A stretch of 7,105 nt of DNA from Candidatus Stercoripulliclostridium pullicola (GCA_017694145.1 JADINF010000012.1:1-7105), one strand, 5' to 3'; counted from the first letter of the stretch, positions 1 to 5,984 are shown. A program made the numbers and translations. The notes: generated from the letters alone by a model not told the origin.

Positions 1-265
1 CGGCAAGATATTCCTTACCGCCACTTACGGGCTGTTCACCGAAGGCTTCGAAAAGTTCGACAAAGCTTACGAAGAAGGACTTTTCTCGGCGGTACTCAGT
101 ACAAACCTCACCTACAACTCTCCCGAACTTCTCGCCAGGAGCTGGTTCGTATGCGCGGATCTTTCGAAGTATATCAGCTATATAATCGCTTCCTGCAATC
201 AGAACAAATCCGTTTCGCCGCTTCTCAATTCTTCCGACAGGATACACGAATTGCTCGGTAAATAA
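1..265 (+). CDS. prs: Ribose-phosphate pyrophosphokinase, C-terminal part (5' end outside window)
   Basis: This is the last 87 codons of a PRPP synthase gene; the frame starts at base 2 and stops at TAA 263-265. The enzyme transfers pyrophosphate from ATP to ribose 5-phosphate, giving PRPP for nucleotide, histidine and tryptophan synthesis in the cytoplasm. The visible part carries the family C-terminal pattern: a beta strand leading into ATYGLFTEGFEKFDKAY, then TNLTYNSPELL, a W-F-V segment and ADLSKYISYII, ending in S-P-L-L-N-S and RIHELLG. The GLFTEG-FDKAYEEGLF wording resembles the divergent Clostridia form more than the E. coli enzyme. The PRPP-binding loop (DDxxxxGGT type) should lie just upstream, outside the window, so catalytic residues cannot be checked. 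Its stop codon overlaps the next start by one base (TAATG), which suggests coupled translation. Identity rests on remembered family pattern, not on a search. Confidence 0.85.
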   Translation, partial: GKIFLTATYGLFTEGFEKFDKAYEEGLFSAVLSTNLTYNSPELLARSWFVCADLSKYISYIIASCNQNKSVSPLLNSSDRIHELLGK

Positions 266-687
266 TGAACGCGCGACTCACGATAAATACCGAAAACGCT
301 GAGCAGGGCGCGGGAATATTTCTGTACACCGATTGCGAATACGTTTACGTGAACGACACCGCGCAGATAATTTACCGCGACAAAGAGCGCGGATATTCGG
401 TGACGATAGGGCTTAACCGCGACAAAGTATCGCTTCTGAGAATCAAAGAAGTTCCCGACGACGCGGGCAACGTTTCCGTAGTCAAACAGTTCAACGTGCT
501 CACCGCGCTCCGACCCGATTTCAAAGAGATGGTGGATACCGAATCGATGGAATTACTCTTTCTGTCGGACGGACTCGGTATCGATTACGGCGAGAGATAC
601 GCTTCCGTTTCCGTCAAATGCCTTATAAGCGTTTACGGAAATAAACCCGTTCCGTCCCGCCTTTCCGTTCAATGCGTCCTTAAATAA
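265..687 (+). CDS. Small beta-rich protein, possibly DUF1934/YwiB-like
   Basis: This 140-residue protein has no signal peptide and no membrane segment, so it is probably cytoplasmic. It alternates short hydrophobic strands with charged turns. The order of elements resembles the DUF1934 (YwiB, calycin-like beta barrel) family, which is about 140 residues long: an E/D-Y-x-Y strand near residues 25-37, a T-I-G-x-x-x-D-K-V-S-L strand pair near 47-57, an L-F-L-S-D-G-L-G-I-D strand near 98-107, and an S-V-K-C-L-I-S-V-Y-G-N-K strand near 115-126. The match is weak, so family membership is a guess. No catalytic motif is visible. The ATG at 265 overlaps the prs stop codon, and no strong Shine-Dalgarno sequence precedes it, so its translation probably depends on ribosomes finishing prs. 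DUF1934 proteins are uncharacterised, and I assign no function. That it is a real gene is supported by the tight coupling and by the independent promoter that follows its stop. Confidence 0.8.
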   Translation: MNARLTINTENAEQGAGIFLYTDCEYVYVNDTAQIIYRDKERGYSVTIGLNRDKVSLLRIKEVPDDAGNVSVVKQFNVLTALRPDFKEMVDTESMELLFLSDGLGIDYGERYASVSVKCLISVYGNKPVPSRLSVQCVLK

Positions 688-726
688 TACGTTTTTTTGC
701 GACATAAATACAAAACTAAATTAGTG

Positions 727-755
727 TTGCAAAAATTCGAACCGTATAGTATAAT
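727..755 (+). promoter_or_regulatory. SigA-type promoter of the metallo-hydrolase gene
   Basis: A -35 element TTGCAA (727-732, four of six consensus bases) and a perfect -10 TATAAT (750-755) are separated by 17 bp. Transcription should start near 762, giving a leader of about 25 bases that includes AAGGAG at 776-781. A second TATAAT overlaps at 755-760 but has a poor 22-bp spacing. The promoter lies in the only AT-rich gap upstream of the gene. Confidence 0.75.
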
Positions 756-786
756 ATAATTAAGATTTTCTCTACAAGGAGATTTT

Positions 787-1440
787 ATGAAGATCGAATG
801 GCTGGGACACAGCTCTTTCAAACTAACCGAAAGCACAGGCATAAGTCTTATCACCGATCCTTTCGATGCCGTGAAAGTGGGCGTGCCTTATCCCGAAGTT
901 TCCGCGGATATCGTGACCGTGAGTCATGACCATTTCGATCACAACTGCGTAAAAGCCGTCAAAGAGTACAAGCTTCTCATCAATACCCCCGGCGAACACA
1001 GCGTCGACGGAGTGGATATTTACGGATTCCGTAGCTATCACGATGAGAAAAAGGGTGCTTTGCGCGGCAAAAACATCGTATTCCGCTTCCGTATGGACGG
1101 AGTGGAAATTTGCCATCTCGGCGACATCGGCGAGGAGCTCAGTCCTTTGCTTGCGGAATTGATAGGTTCCATCAATATCCTGCTTATTCCCGTGGGCGGC
1201 GTGTACACCATCAATGCCGCGCAAGCCAAAGAGTACGTCGATCTTCTGATGCCCGACGTCGTCATCCCTATGCACTATATGTGCGAAGGTTACGTTACGG
1301 AGTTTGACGAGCTCGACGAATTCCTCGATCTTTTCCCGAGAAGGGATATCGAGTACGCCGACACGACCGAACTCGAATTCGACCGTGCCGATTTCGACGG
1401 CGAAAAAACAAGAGTGATTGTGCCGAAAAAAGTCAATTAA
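787..1440 (+). CDS. Metallo-beta-lactamase-fold hydrolase (COG2220/UlaG-like)
   Basis: This 217-residue cytoplasmic protein is a single compact metallo-beta-lactamase domain without signal peptide or extra domain. The metal-binding signature H-D-H-F-D-H is at residues 47-52. Further likely ligands are H110 in the C-H-L-G-D segment (110-113) and H163 in I-P-M-H-Y. The start M-K-I-E-W-L-G-H-S-S-F, the L-I-T-D-P-F strand near 21-26 and the stretch I-P-V-G-G-V-Y-T-I-N-A-A-Q-A (134-147) are typical of the short COG2220 branch that includes UlaG (L-ascorbate-6-phosphate lactonase) and many uncharacterised proteins. All expected ligands are present, so it should be active and probably bind two zinc or manganese ions. 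The substrate cannot be inferred, and no ascorbate-utilisation genes lie nearby. The start is fixed by AAGGAG at 776-781, five bases upstream of the ATG. It has its own promoter and appears monocistronic, though no clear terminator follows it. Confidence 0.9.
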   Translation: MKIEWLGHSSFKLTESTGISLITDPFDAVKVGVPYPEVSADIVTVSHDHFDHNCVKAVKEYKLLINTPGEHSVDGVDIYGFRSYHDEKKGALRGKNIVFRFRMDGVEICHLGDIGEELSPLLAELIGSINILLIPVGGVYTINAAQAKEYVDLLMPDVVIPMHYMCEGYVTEFDELDEFLDLFPRRDIEYADTTELEFDRADFDGEKTRVIVPKKVN

Positions 1441-1455
1441 CGACAAACTTTTGCC

Positions 1456-1484
1456 TTGACTCTTTGCTCCGTATGCAATACTTT
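1456..1484 (+). promoter_or_regulatory. Candidate rho promoter
   Basis: TTGACT (1456-1461, five of six -35 consensus bases) is followed after 17 bp by TACTTT (1479-1484), which keeps only the key first, second and last -10 bases. An alternative is the extended -10 TGc-AATACT (1474-1482) with 15-bp spacing. Either would give a leader of about 55 bases. Without a visible terminator after the upstream gene, readthrough into rho is also possible. Confidence 0.4.
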
Positions 1485-1504
1485 ATTTAGGGGCGGAAAA
1501 TTTC

Positions 1505-1533
1505 AAAAATCAATAACTAAATCAATGATTTTT
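1505..1533. repeat. 8-bp inverted repeat in the rho leader
   Basis: AAAAATCA (1505-1512) is exactly complementary to TGATTTTT (1526-1533) across a 13-base loop. The right arm ends two bases before the rho Shine-Dalgarno AGGAG (1536-1540). The stem has only one G-C pair among A-U pairs, so in RNA it would be weak. It may be chance in an AT-rich leader, or a modest control on ribosome access. Confidence 0.35.
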
Positions 1534-1546
1534 TCAGGAGATATTT

Positions 1547-3211
1547 ATGGTCGATTTTTATACTGCCGAGCAACTGACCGCTATGGGCATTTTTCAGTTG
1601 AGGGACTTGGCGCGTAAGCTCGGGCATCACAGTCCTACCGATAAGCGCAAACAGGAGCTTATCGATTTTATATTGGCGGCAAAAGATATACCCGTCAAGA
1701 GCGAGGAACCGCAGAAGAAACGCAGAGGGCGTCCGCCGAAAGCGATAATGGACGTGACCGTACCCGATCCGGCGAAACAGGAAAGCACTGAAGCCAAGCC
1801 TGCGGAAAATGCGGAAAAGAGCGATAAACCCGTTACGCCGCGCAAAAGCAGCGGCGCGGACAGCCTACCGTACGACGCGACGCAGGTAAAATCCGCAGGG
1901 ACCGTGCGCTTCGGCGAAAACGGTTTCGAACCGCGCAGGAAATTCGATCCGAAACACTCCGGGAATAACGGTTATTTCAATAACGGAAAACACGATAAAA
2001 GTTATTACGACGCCAATCGCGCGTCGAATTCTCAGTCAAATAACGAGGATCAGCAATCCACGGAGGAAATGGAGATACGCGAGGGCGTGCTCGAAATATG
2101 TCCCGACGGATACGGATTCCTGAGAGCGCACAATTACGAGCAGGGAGAGGGCGACGCATATATCGCCGCGCCGAAAATACGTAAAAGCGGTTTGAGAAAG
2201 GGCGATCTCGTGAGGGCATACGTCAAAAAACTTGCAGAAAACCGTCCTATGAACGTGCAGGAGATAATAAGCGTCAACGGCGATTCCCCGGAGTCCGCGT
2301 TCAATCGTCCCGCGTTCGAAAATCTCATTCCCGTATATCCCGACGAACGTTTCAAATTGGAGCTCGCGACGAGTTCTGCGGATTACGCGATAAGGGCTAT
2401 CGACCTCGTAGCTCCTATCGGCAAAGGGCAGAGAGCGATGATAGTGAGCCCTCCGAAGGCTGGTAAAACCACCCTTCTCAAAAAAATCGCGCACAGCATA
2501 GCCGTCAATTATCCCGACGCGCACCTTATGGTGTTGCTCGTGGACGAGCGCCCCGAAGAAGTCACCGATATGCAGAGGAGCATAAAGGGCGAAGTCATAT
2601 ATTCCACATTCGACGAAATGCCTGAGCACCACACAAAAGCTTCCGAAATGGTGCTGGAGAGAGCGAAAAGGCTCGTAGAACGCGGCAGGGATGTCGTTAT
2701 ACTCATGGATTCTCTCACGCGACTTGCGCGCGCTTATAACCTCGTCATTACTCCCACCGGAAAAACTCTTTCGGGCGGCGTCGATCCGGGCGCGTTACAT
2801 TCTCCGAAGCGGTTTTTCGGAGCGGCGCGTAATATCGAGAACGGCGGCAGCCTTACGATAATCGCCACCGCGCTCATCGATACGGGTAGCAGAATGGACG
2901 ACGTTATTTACGAGGAATTCAAAGGTACGGGCAATATGGAGATACACCTCGACCGTAAACTCAGCGAAAAACGTATATTCCCCGCGATAGATTTGAACAG
3001 AAGCGGAACGAGAAGGGAAGAGCTATTGCTCGATCAGAAAGAACTCGAGGGTATCTGGGCGGTGCGTAAGATGCTTTCGGCAGGCGACGTGATGGAAGCA
3101 ACCGAAAATCTTATTCAAATGATGATGAAGACCAAAAACAATAAGGAATTCATCGAACAGCTCACTCTACAGATAGTCAAATTGCAGAAAGACGGATTTA
3201 ATTTCGCTTGA
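1547..3211 (+). CDS. rho: Transcription termination factor Rho with N-terminal insertion
   Basis: Rho is the hexameric RNA-dependent ATPase that terminates transcription at C-rich unstructured RNA. The 554 residues divide into an N-terminal helical domain (about 5-45), a low-complexity insertion (about 48-174), an OB-fold RNA-binding domain (about 176-242, with G-V-L-E-I-C-P-D-G-Y-G-F-L-R) and the RecA-like motor (about 255-545). Motor motifs are intact: Walker A S-P-P-K-A-G-K-T-T (301-309), D-E-R (333-335), Walker B with V-I-L-M-D-S (384-389), Q-loop near L-S-G-G-V-D-P-G-A-L (408-417) and R-loop around 449-463. Residues that contact bicyclomycin in E. coli Rho are conserved, so sensitivity is expected. 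It is about 130 residues longer than E. coli Rho (419), all in the insertion, which contains R-G-R-P-P-K (60-65) and an Asn/Gln-rich tract (140-171). AGGAG at 1536-1540, six bases before the ATG, fixes the start. rpmE, which often follows rho in Firmicutes, is absent. Confidence 0.98.
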   Translation: MVDFYTAEQLTAMGIFQLRDLARKLGHHSPTDKRKQELIDFILAAKDIPVKSEEPQKKRRGRPPKAIMDVTVPDPAKQESTEAKPAENAEKSDKPVTPRKSSGADSLPYDATQVKSAGTVRFGENGFEPRRKFDPKHSGNNGYFNNGKHDKSYYDANRASNSQSNNEDQQSTEEMEIREGVLEICPDGYGFLRAHNYEQGEGDAYIAAPKIRKSGLRKGDLVRAYVKKLAENRPMNVQEIISVNGDSPESAFNRPAFENLIPVYPDERFKLELATSSADYAIRAIDLVAPIGKGQRAMIVSPPKAGKTTLLKKIAHSIAVNYPDAHLMVLLVDERPEEVTDMQRSIKGEVIYSTFDEMPEHHTKASEMVLERAKRLVERGRDVVILMDSLTRLARAYNLVITPTGKTLSGGVDPGALHSPKRFFGAARNIENGGSLTIIATALIDTGSRMDDVIYEEFKGTGNMEIHLDRKLSEKRIFPAIDLNRSGTRREELLLDQKELEGIWAVRKMLSAGDVMEATENLIQMMMKTKNNKEFIEQLTLQIVKLQKDGFNFA

Positions 3212-3251
3212 TATGATACGTTTCAAAACGTTGTAACGTAAAAAGATCGAA

Positions 3252-3288
3252 AAAAATGCCGAAACGTAAGTTTCGGCATTTTTGTTTT
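3252..3288. terminator. Bidirectional intrinsic terminator between rho and fba
   Basis: ATGCCGAAAC (3256-3265) and GTTTCGGCAT (3270-3279) form a perfect 10-bp stem around a GTAA loop; flanking A and T runs can extend it to 14 bp. TTTTT-G-TTTT follows on the plus strand and an A run (3251-3256) precedes it, giving a U tract in minus-strand RNA. It therefore suits both rho (stop at 3211) and the convergent fba (stop at 3350). Confidence 0.9.
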
Positions 3289-3299
3289 GATATTGAATC

Positions 3300-3347
3300 G
3301 AGAATTTTTGCAATGCTCTCACGCGCTAGCGCGCGCAAAAGTTTCTC
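3300..3347 (-). other. Nested inverted repeats in the fba 3' untranslated region
   Basis: GAGAA (3300-3304) pairs with TTCTC (3343-3347), TTTTGC (3306-3311) pairs with GCAAAA (3335-3340), and inside lies the 12-bp perfect palindrome CGCGCTAGCGCG (3322-3333). In fba mRNA this could fold as a composite stem-loop directly after the stop codon and before the terminator. The inner part is asymmetric, with about ten unpaired bases on one side, so stability is uncertain. A role in mRNA stability is only inference. Confidence 0.35.
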
Positions 3348-3349
3348 CT

Positions 3350-4279
3350 TTACGCTTTTCCGCCGCAGCCGAGAACGTACTGGATCTTGTGCTTGACGAC
3401 TTCTTTGACTCTTTCTCTCGCCGGTCCGAGGTATTGACGGGGGTCGAAGTGAGAAGGATTGTCGTTGAAGTACTTACGTATGGTAGCGGTAACCGCCATA
3501 CGCAGGTCGGAGTCGATGTTGATCTTGCACACCGCCATTTCGGCAGCTTTGCGGAGCATCTCTTCGGGAACGCCCTGTGCGCCGGGCATATTGCCGCCGT
3601 AACGGTTGATCTCCTCTACGAGATATTGAGGAACGCTGCTCGCGCCGTGCAGAACGATCGGGAATCCGGGAAGGCGTTTCGAGACTTCTTCGAGAATGTC
3701 GAAACGGAGCTTGGGCTCGCCTTTGAATTTGAATGCGCCGTGGCTGGTGCCGATAGCGATCGCGAGGCTGTCGACGCCCGTCTTTTCGACGAATTCCTGT
3801 ACCTGATCGGGATCGGTATAGGAGGAATCCTCGGCTTTGACTTTGACGTCGTCCTCAACGCCCGCGAGCCTGCCGAGTTCGGCTTCGACCACTACGCCGT
3901 GATCGTGAGCGTATTCGACTACGTTACGGGTGATCTTGATATTGTCGGAGAAAGCGTGGCTCGACGCGTCTATCATAACGGAGGTGAAGCCTTTGTCCAC
4001 GCAGTCTTTGCAGAGTTCGAAGGAATCGCCGTGATCGAGATGCAGGCAGATGGGAAGTCCGGACTCTTCTACGGCAGCCTCGACCAACTTCTTGAGATAA
4101 GTGGGGTTGGCATATTTCCTTGCGCCGGCGCTGACCTGCAGAATAAGAGGAGCGCGTTCTTCGGTAGCGGCGTTCACGATGCCCTGTATGATCTCCATAT
4201 TGTTGACGTTGAAAGCGCCGATGGCGTAACCGCCTGCGTATGCTTTCTCAAACATTTCTTTACTTGTTACGAGTGGCAT
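3350..4279 (-). CDS. fba: Class II fructose-bisphosphate aldolase
   Basis: This cytoplasmic zinc enzyme of glycolysis and gluconeogenesis interconverts fructose 1,6-bisphosphate with dihydroxyacetone phosphate and glyceraldehyde 3-phosphate. The 309-residue protein forms one TIM barrel. Catalytic D82 and zinc ligand H83 lie in H-L-D-H-G-D (80-85). Other metal or active-site residues are D104, E134 in E-A-E-L-G, H180 in G-T-S-H-G-A-F-K and H211 in V-L-H-G-A-S-S; the phosphate-binding I-N-I-D-S-D is at 253-258. Positions match the Helicobacter pylori type (307 residues) closely, including the glycine-rich insertion near 227-240, and nothing essential is missing. The start is set by GGAGGT (plus-strand 4285-4290), five bases before the ATG. 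fba and rho lie in one chromosomal neighbourhood in Bacillus subtilis; here they are adjacent but convergent. The gene has its own promoter and a shared terminator. Confidence 0.97.
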   Translation of the reverse strand: MPLVTSKEMFEKAYAGGYAIGAFNVNNMEIIQGIVNAATEERAPLILQVSAGARKYANPTYLKKLVEAAVEESGLPICLHLDHGDSFELCKDCVDKGFTSVMIDASSHAFSDNIKITRNVVEYAHDHGVVVEAELGRLAGVEDDVKVKAEDSSYTDPDQVQEFVEKTGVDSLAIAIGTSHGAFKFKGEPKLRFDILEEVSKRLPGFPIVLHGASSVPQYLVEEINRYGGNMPGAQGVPEEMLRKAAEMAVCKINIDSDLRMAVTATIRKYFNDNPSHFDPRQYLGPARERVKEVVKHKIQYVLGCGGKA

Positions 4280-4309
4280 ATTAAACCTCCGGTAAATTTT
4301 GTTGTTTAT

Positions 4310-4338
4310 ATTATACTACTTAACGCGCGATAAGTCTA
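4310..4338 (-). promoter_or_regulatory. SigA-type promoter of fba
   Basis: Read on the minus strand, TAGACT (plus 4333-4338) and a perfect TATAAT (plus 4310-4315) are separated by 17 bp. Transcription should start near 4303, leaving a leader of about 24 bases with GGAGGT. The 13-base string TAGTATAATATAA around the -10 is identical to that of the promoter at 727-755. Confidence 0.75.
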
Positions 4339-4361
4339 TCGAAATCAGTAAATAATATCGC

Positions 4362-4390
4362 TTGTTAAATAAACGCGGCTAATGTATAAT
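4362..4390 (+). promoter_or_regulatory. SigA-type promoter of trmN6, placed for a leaderless mRNA
   Basis: TTGTTA (4362-4367, four of six consensus bases) and a perfect TATAAT (4385-4390) are separated by 17 bp. The -10 ends six bases before the trmN6 ATG (4397), so the expected transcription start falls on or next to that A. No Shine-Dalgarno sequence lies between. Confidence 0.7.
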
Positions 4391-4396
4391 TGAAAT

Positions 4397-5131
4397 ATGT
4401 CCGTGGAACTTAAGGAAAACGAAGAAATATTCGATCTGGAATGCGCGGGACTAAGCATAATCCAGAAAAAAGACGGCTATGCGTTCACTACCGACGCGGT
4501 GCTTCTCGCCAACACCGTGAAAGCGGTCAAAGGGGACAGAATCATAGAGCTCGGTAGCGGCTCGGGAGTGATATCGATATTGCTTGCGGCGAAAACGAAC
4601 GCCGGCGAGATATACGGCGTGGAGATACAGGAAAGGCTTGCCGAGATGTCGGAGCGTTCTGTCGAGCTCAACGCGCTTACGGAAAAAGTGAAAATAGTTC
4701 GCGCCGACATACGCGACGCGCGCGCCGTAGTCGGAGGGAAACACTTCGACGTCTGTTACGTCAATCCGCCCTACGGCATTTACCGCGGCAACAAAGAGGA
4801 CGCGAGCGAAATAGATATATGCAAGAGCGAAGTTCTCATCACGCTCGACGAGATAGTGAAGTCCGCGTCGGAACTTCTGAAGTACGGCGGTAAATTCTAC
4901 GCGATAGTGAAGTCGGAACGCGCCGTGGATTTGATATGCTCGATGCGCGCGCACGGCATAGAGCCCAAGGTCATAACTCCCGTTCAACCCACGCCCTATA
5001 AGGACGTCGATACCGTTATCGCGGAAGGCAGACGGAACGGGCATCGCGGCGTGAAAATACTCAAACCGCTCGTGATATGCAACGAGGACGGAAGCTATAC
5101 CGATCGCGTGAAGGAGATGTACGGGAAATGA
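4397..5131 (+). CDS. trmN6: tRNA1(Val) adenine-37 N6-methyltransferase family protein (YabB/YfiC-like)
   Basis: This 244-residue SAM-dependent methyltransferase belongs to the TrmN6 (YfiC/YabB) family, whose E. coli member methylates A37 of tRNA1(Val). The N-terminus shows the family pattern: L-K-E-N-E-E-I-F-D-L, then L-S-I-I-Q-K (19-24) and F-T-T-D-A-V-L-L (30-37). The SAM-binding motif I is E-L-G-S-G-S-G (51-57), the acidic motif II residue is E76 in G-V-E-I-Q, and the catalytic N-P-P-Y of amino-methyltransferases is at 123-126. The tRNA target in this organism is inferred from the family. Upstream of the ATG the frame has TGA at 4391-4393, no alternative start is near, and no Shine-Dalgarno sequence is present; the promoter spacing implies a leaderless transcript. 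The stop overlaps the rsmI start (ATGA). In B. subtilis yabB and yabC (rsmI) are also neighbours, with yazA between; yazA is missing here. Confidence 0.9.
   Translation: MSVELKENEEIFDLECAGLSIIQKKDGYAFTTDAVLLANTVKAVKGDRIIELGSGSGVISILLAAKTNAGEIYGVEIQERLAEMSERSVELNALTEKVKIVRADIRDARAVVGGKHFDVCYVNPPYGIYRGNKEDASEIDICKSEVLITLDEIVKSASELLKYGGKFYAIVKSERAVDLICSMRAHGIEPKVITPVQPTPYKDVDTVIAEGRRNGHRGVKILKPLVICNEDGSYTDRVKEMYGK
5111..5116 (+). promoter_or_regulatory. Shine-Dalgarno sequence that decides the rsmI start
   Basis: AAGGAG at 5111-5116, inside the end of trmN6, lies 11 bases before the ATG at 5128. That spacing is rather long but usable, and the start overlaps the trmN6 stop. An in-frame ATG at 5077 would add 17 residues with no family resemblance and lacks such a site. 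Confidence 0.65.
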
Positions 5132-5943
5132 GCGGAACGTTATATATAGTCGGCACGCCGATAGGCAATCTCAAGGACATAACTTACCGCGCGGTGGAAA
5201 CGCTCGCTTCGGTCGATATGATAGCCTGCGAGGATACGCGGCACACCGCGGTGCTCCTCAAGCATTACGGAATATCCAAACAGCTCGTCAGTTATTATAA
5301 GCAGAAGGAAAAAGCGGCTTCCTCGAAGATAGCGGAAGCGCTCGAAGAGGGCAAAAACGTAGCTCTGGTGACAGACGCCGGCATGCCTTGCGTAAGCGAT
5401 CCGGGCGCGGTGCTCGTCAAAGAGTGTCGGGAGCGCGGGATACGCATAGAATCCGTACCGGGACCGTCGGCGGTCGTGACGGCGATGTCCGTATCCGGAA
5501 TTACCGACGGGAAATTTGCCTTTATCGGTTTCCTGCCCGACAAAAACGCGGACAGAAGGGAGCTTCTCGGAGAAACGAAGGCATACGGAATACCGCTGAT
5601 ATTCTACACTGCGCCGCACGATCTCAAAAAAACTCTTGCGGAACTTCTGAACGCATACGGGGACAGGAGAGTCACGGTCGTCAAAGAGCTCACCAAGATA
5701 CACGAATCCGTATATGAAGGAACGTTATCTTCCGTTGAGATAGAGGACGAGCGCGGAGAATTCGTGCTCATCGTGGAGCCCGCCGAAGAAGCGGGCGAGA
5801 AAGCCGATCCCGCGGAAGCGCTGGAGGAATTGCTCGCTTCGGGCGTATCTCCAGCCGAAGCCGCGCGCAGGGTAGCCCTCAAATGCAACCTGAACCGTAA
5901 CGCAGTCTACGCCCTCGCGTTAAAATTAAAAGACAAGCGTTGA
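5128..5943 (+). CDS. rsmI: 16S rRNA (cytidine-1402-2'-O)-methyltransferase
   Basis: RsmI adds a 2'-O-methyl group to C1402 of 16S rRNA in the decoding centre, using S-adenosylmethionine. The 271-residue protein shows the tetrapyrrole-methylase-like fold signatures in order: L-Y-I-V-G-T-P-I-G-N-L (5-15), C-E-D-T-R (34-38), V-T-D-A-G-M-P-C-V-S-D-P-G (81-93), V-P-G-P-S-A (110-115), F-I-G-F-L-P (132-137) and an E-F-V-L-I-V-E strand (211-217). A small helical C-terminal domain (about 226-271) with S-P-A-E-A-A-R-R-V-A and N-R-N-A-V-Y is typical of the family. The start at 5128 is chosen because M-S-G-T-L-Y-I-V-G-T-P aligns with the usual N-terminus and because of the ATGA overlap with trmN6. The two genes form one transcription unit of RNA-modifying enzymes, closed by the terminator at 5985. 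Confidence 0.97.
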   Translation: MSGTLYIVGTPIGNLKDITYRAVETLASVDMIACEDTRHTAVLLKHYGISKQLVSYYKQKEKAASSKIAEALEEGKNVALVTDAGMPCVSDPGAVLVKECRERGIRIESVPGPSAVVTAMSVSGITDGKFAFIGFLPDKNADRRELLGETKAYGIPLIFYTAPHDLKKTLAELLNAYGDRRVTVVKELTKIHESVYEGTLSSVEIEDERGEFVLIVEPAEEAGEKADPAEALEELLASGVSPAEAARRVALKCNLNRNAVYALALKLKDKR

Positions 5944-5984
5944 GTAAAAATACGGTTCGGATACACGTAAAATAGAATAACTCC

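Noticed and set aside
692..698. A run of seven T after the 140-residue protein gene, as a possible terminator
   Set aside because: No stable hairpin directly precedes it; the nearest complementary pair (635-640 with 650-655) lies inside the coding region and too far upstream.
823..1446. A 207-codon open frame on the minus strand opposite the metallo-hydrolase gene
   Set aside because: It is the complementary-strand shadow of a gene with intact metal-binding motifs, promoter and ribosome binding site; it has none of these.
3218..3231. An ACGTTT/AAACGT inverted repeat just after rho
   Set aside because: It is six base pairs with a two-base gap, has no T tract and precedes a much better terminator. 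It was not treated as functional.
3198..3338. A 46-codon minus-strand frame starting with TTG after an AAGGAG sequence just behind fba
   Set aside because: The spacing looks like a gene start, but the frame reads straight through the terminator hairpin and into the rho 3' end. The product has no recognisable pattern, so the site is probably chance.
3287..4333. A 348-codon open frame on the plus strand opposite fba
   Set aside because: It is antisense to a confidently identified aldolase, has no ribosome binding site, starts inside the terminator region and its translation resembles no family. Codon bias of fba leaves the opposite frame open.
5077..5127. An upstream in-frame ATG that would lengthen RsmI by 17 residues
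   Set aside because: The extra residues (R/E-rich, no family pattern) overlap trmN6 deeply, while the ATG at 5128 gives the normal RsmI N-terminus and a four-base stop/start overlap.
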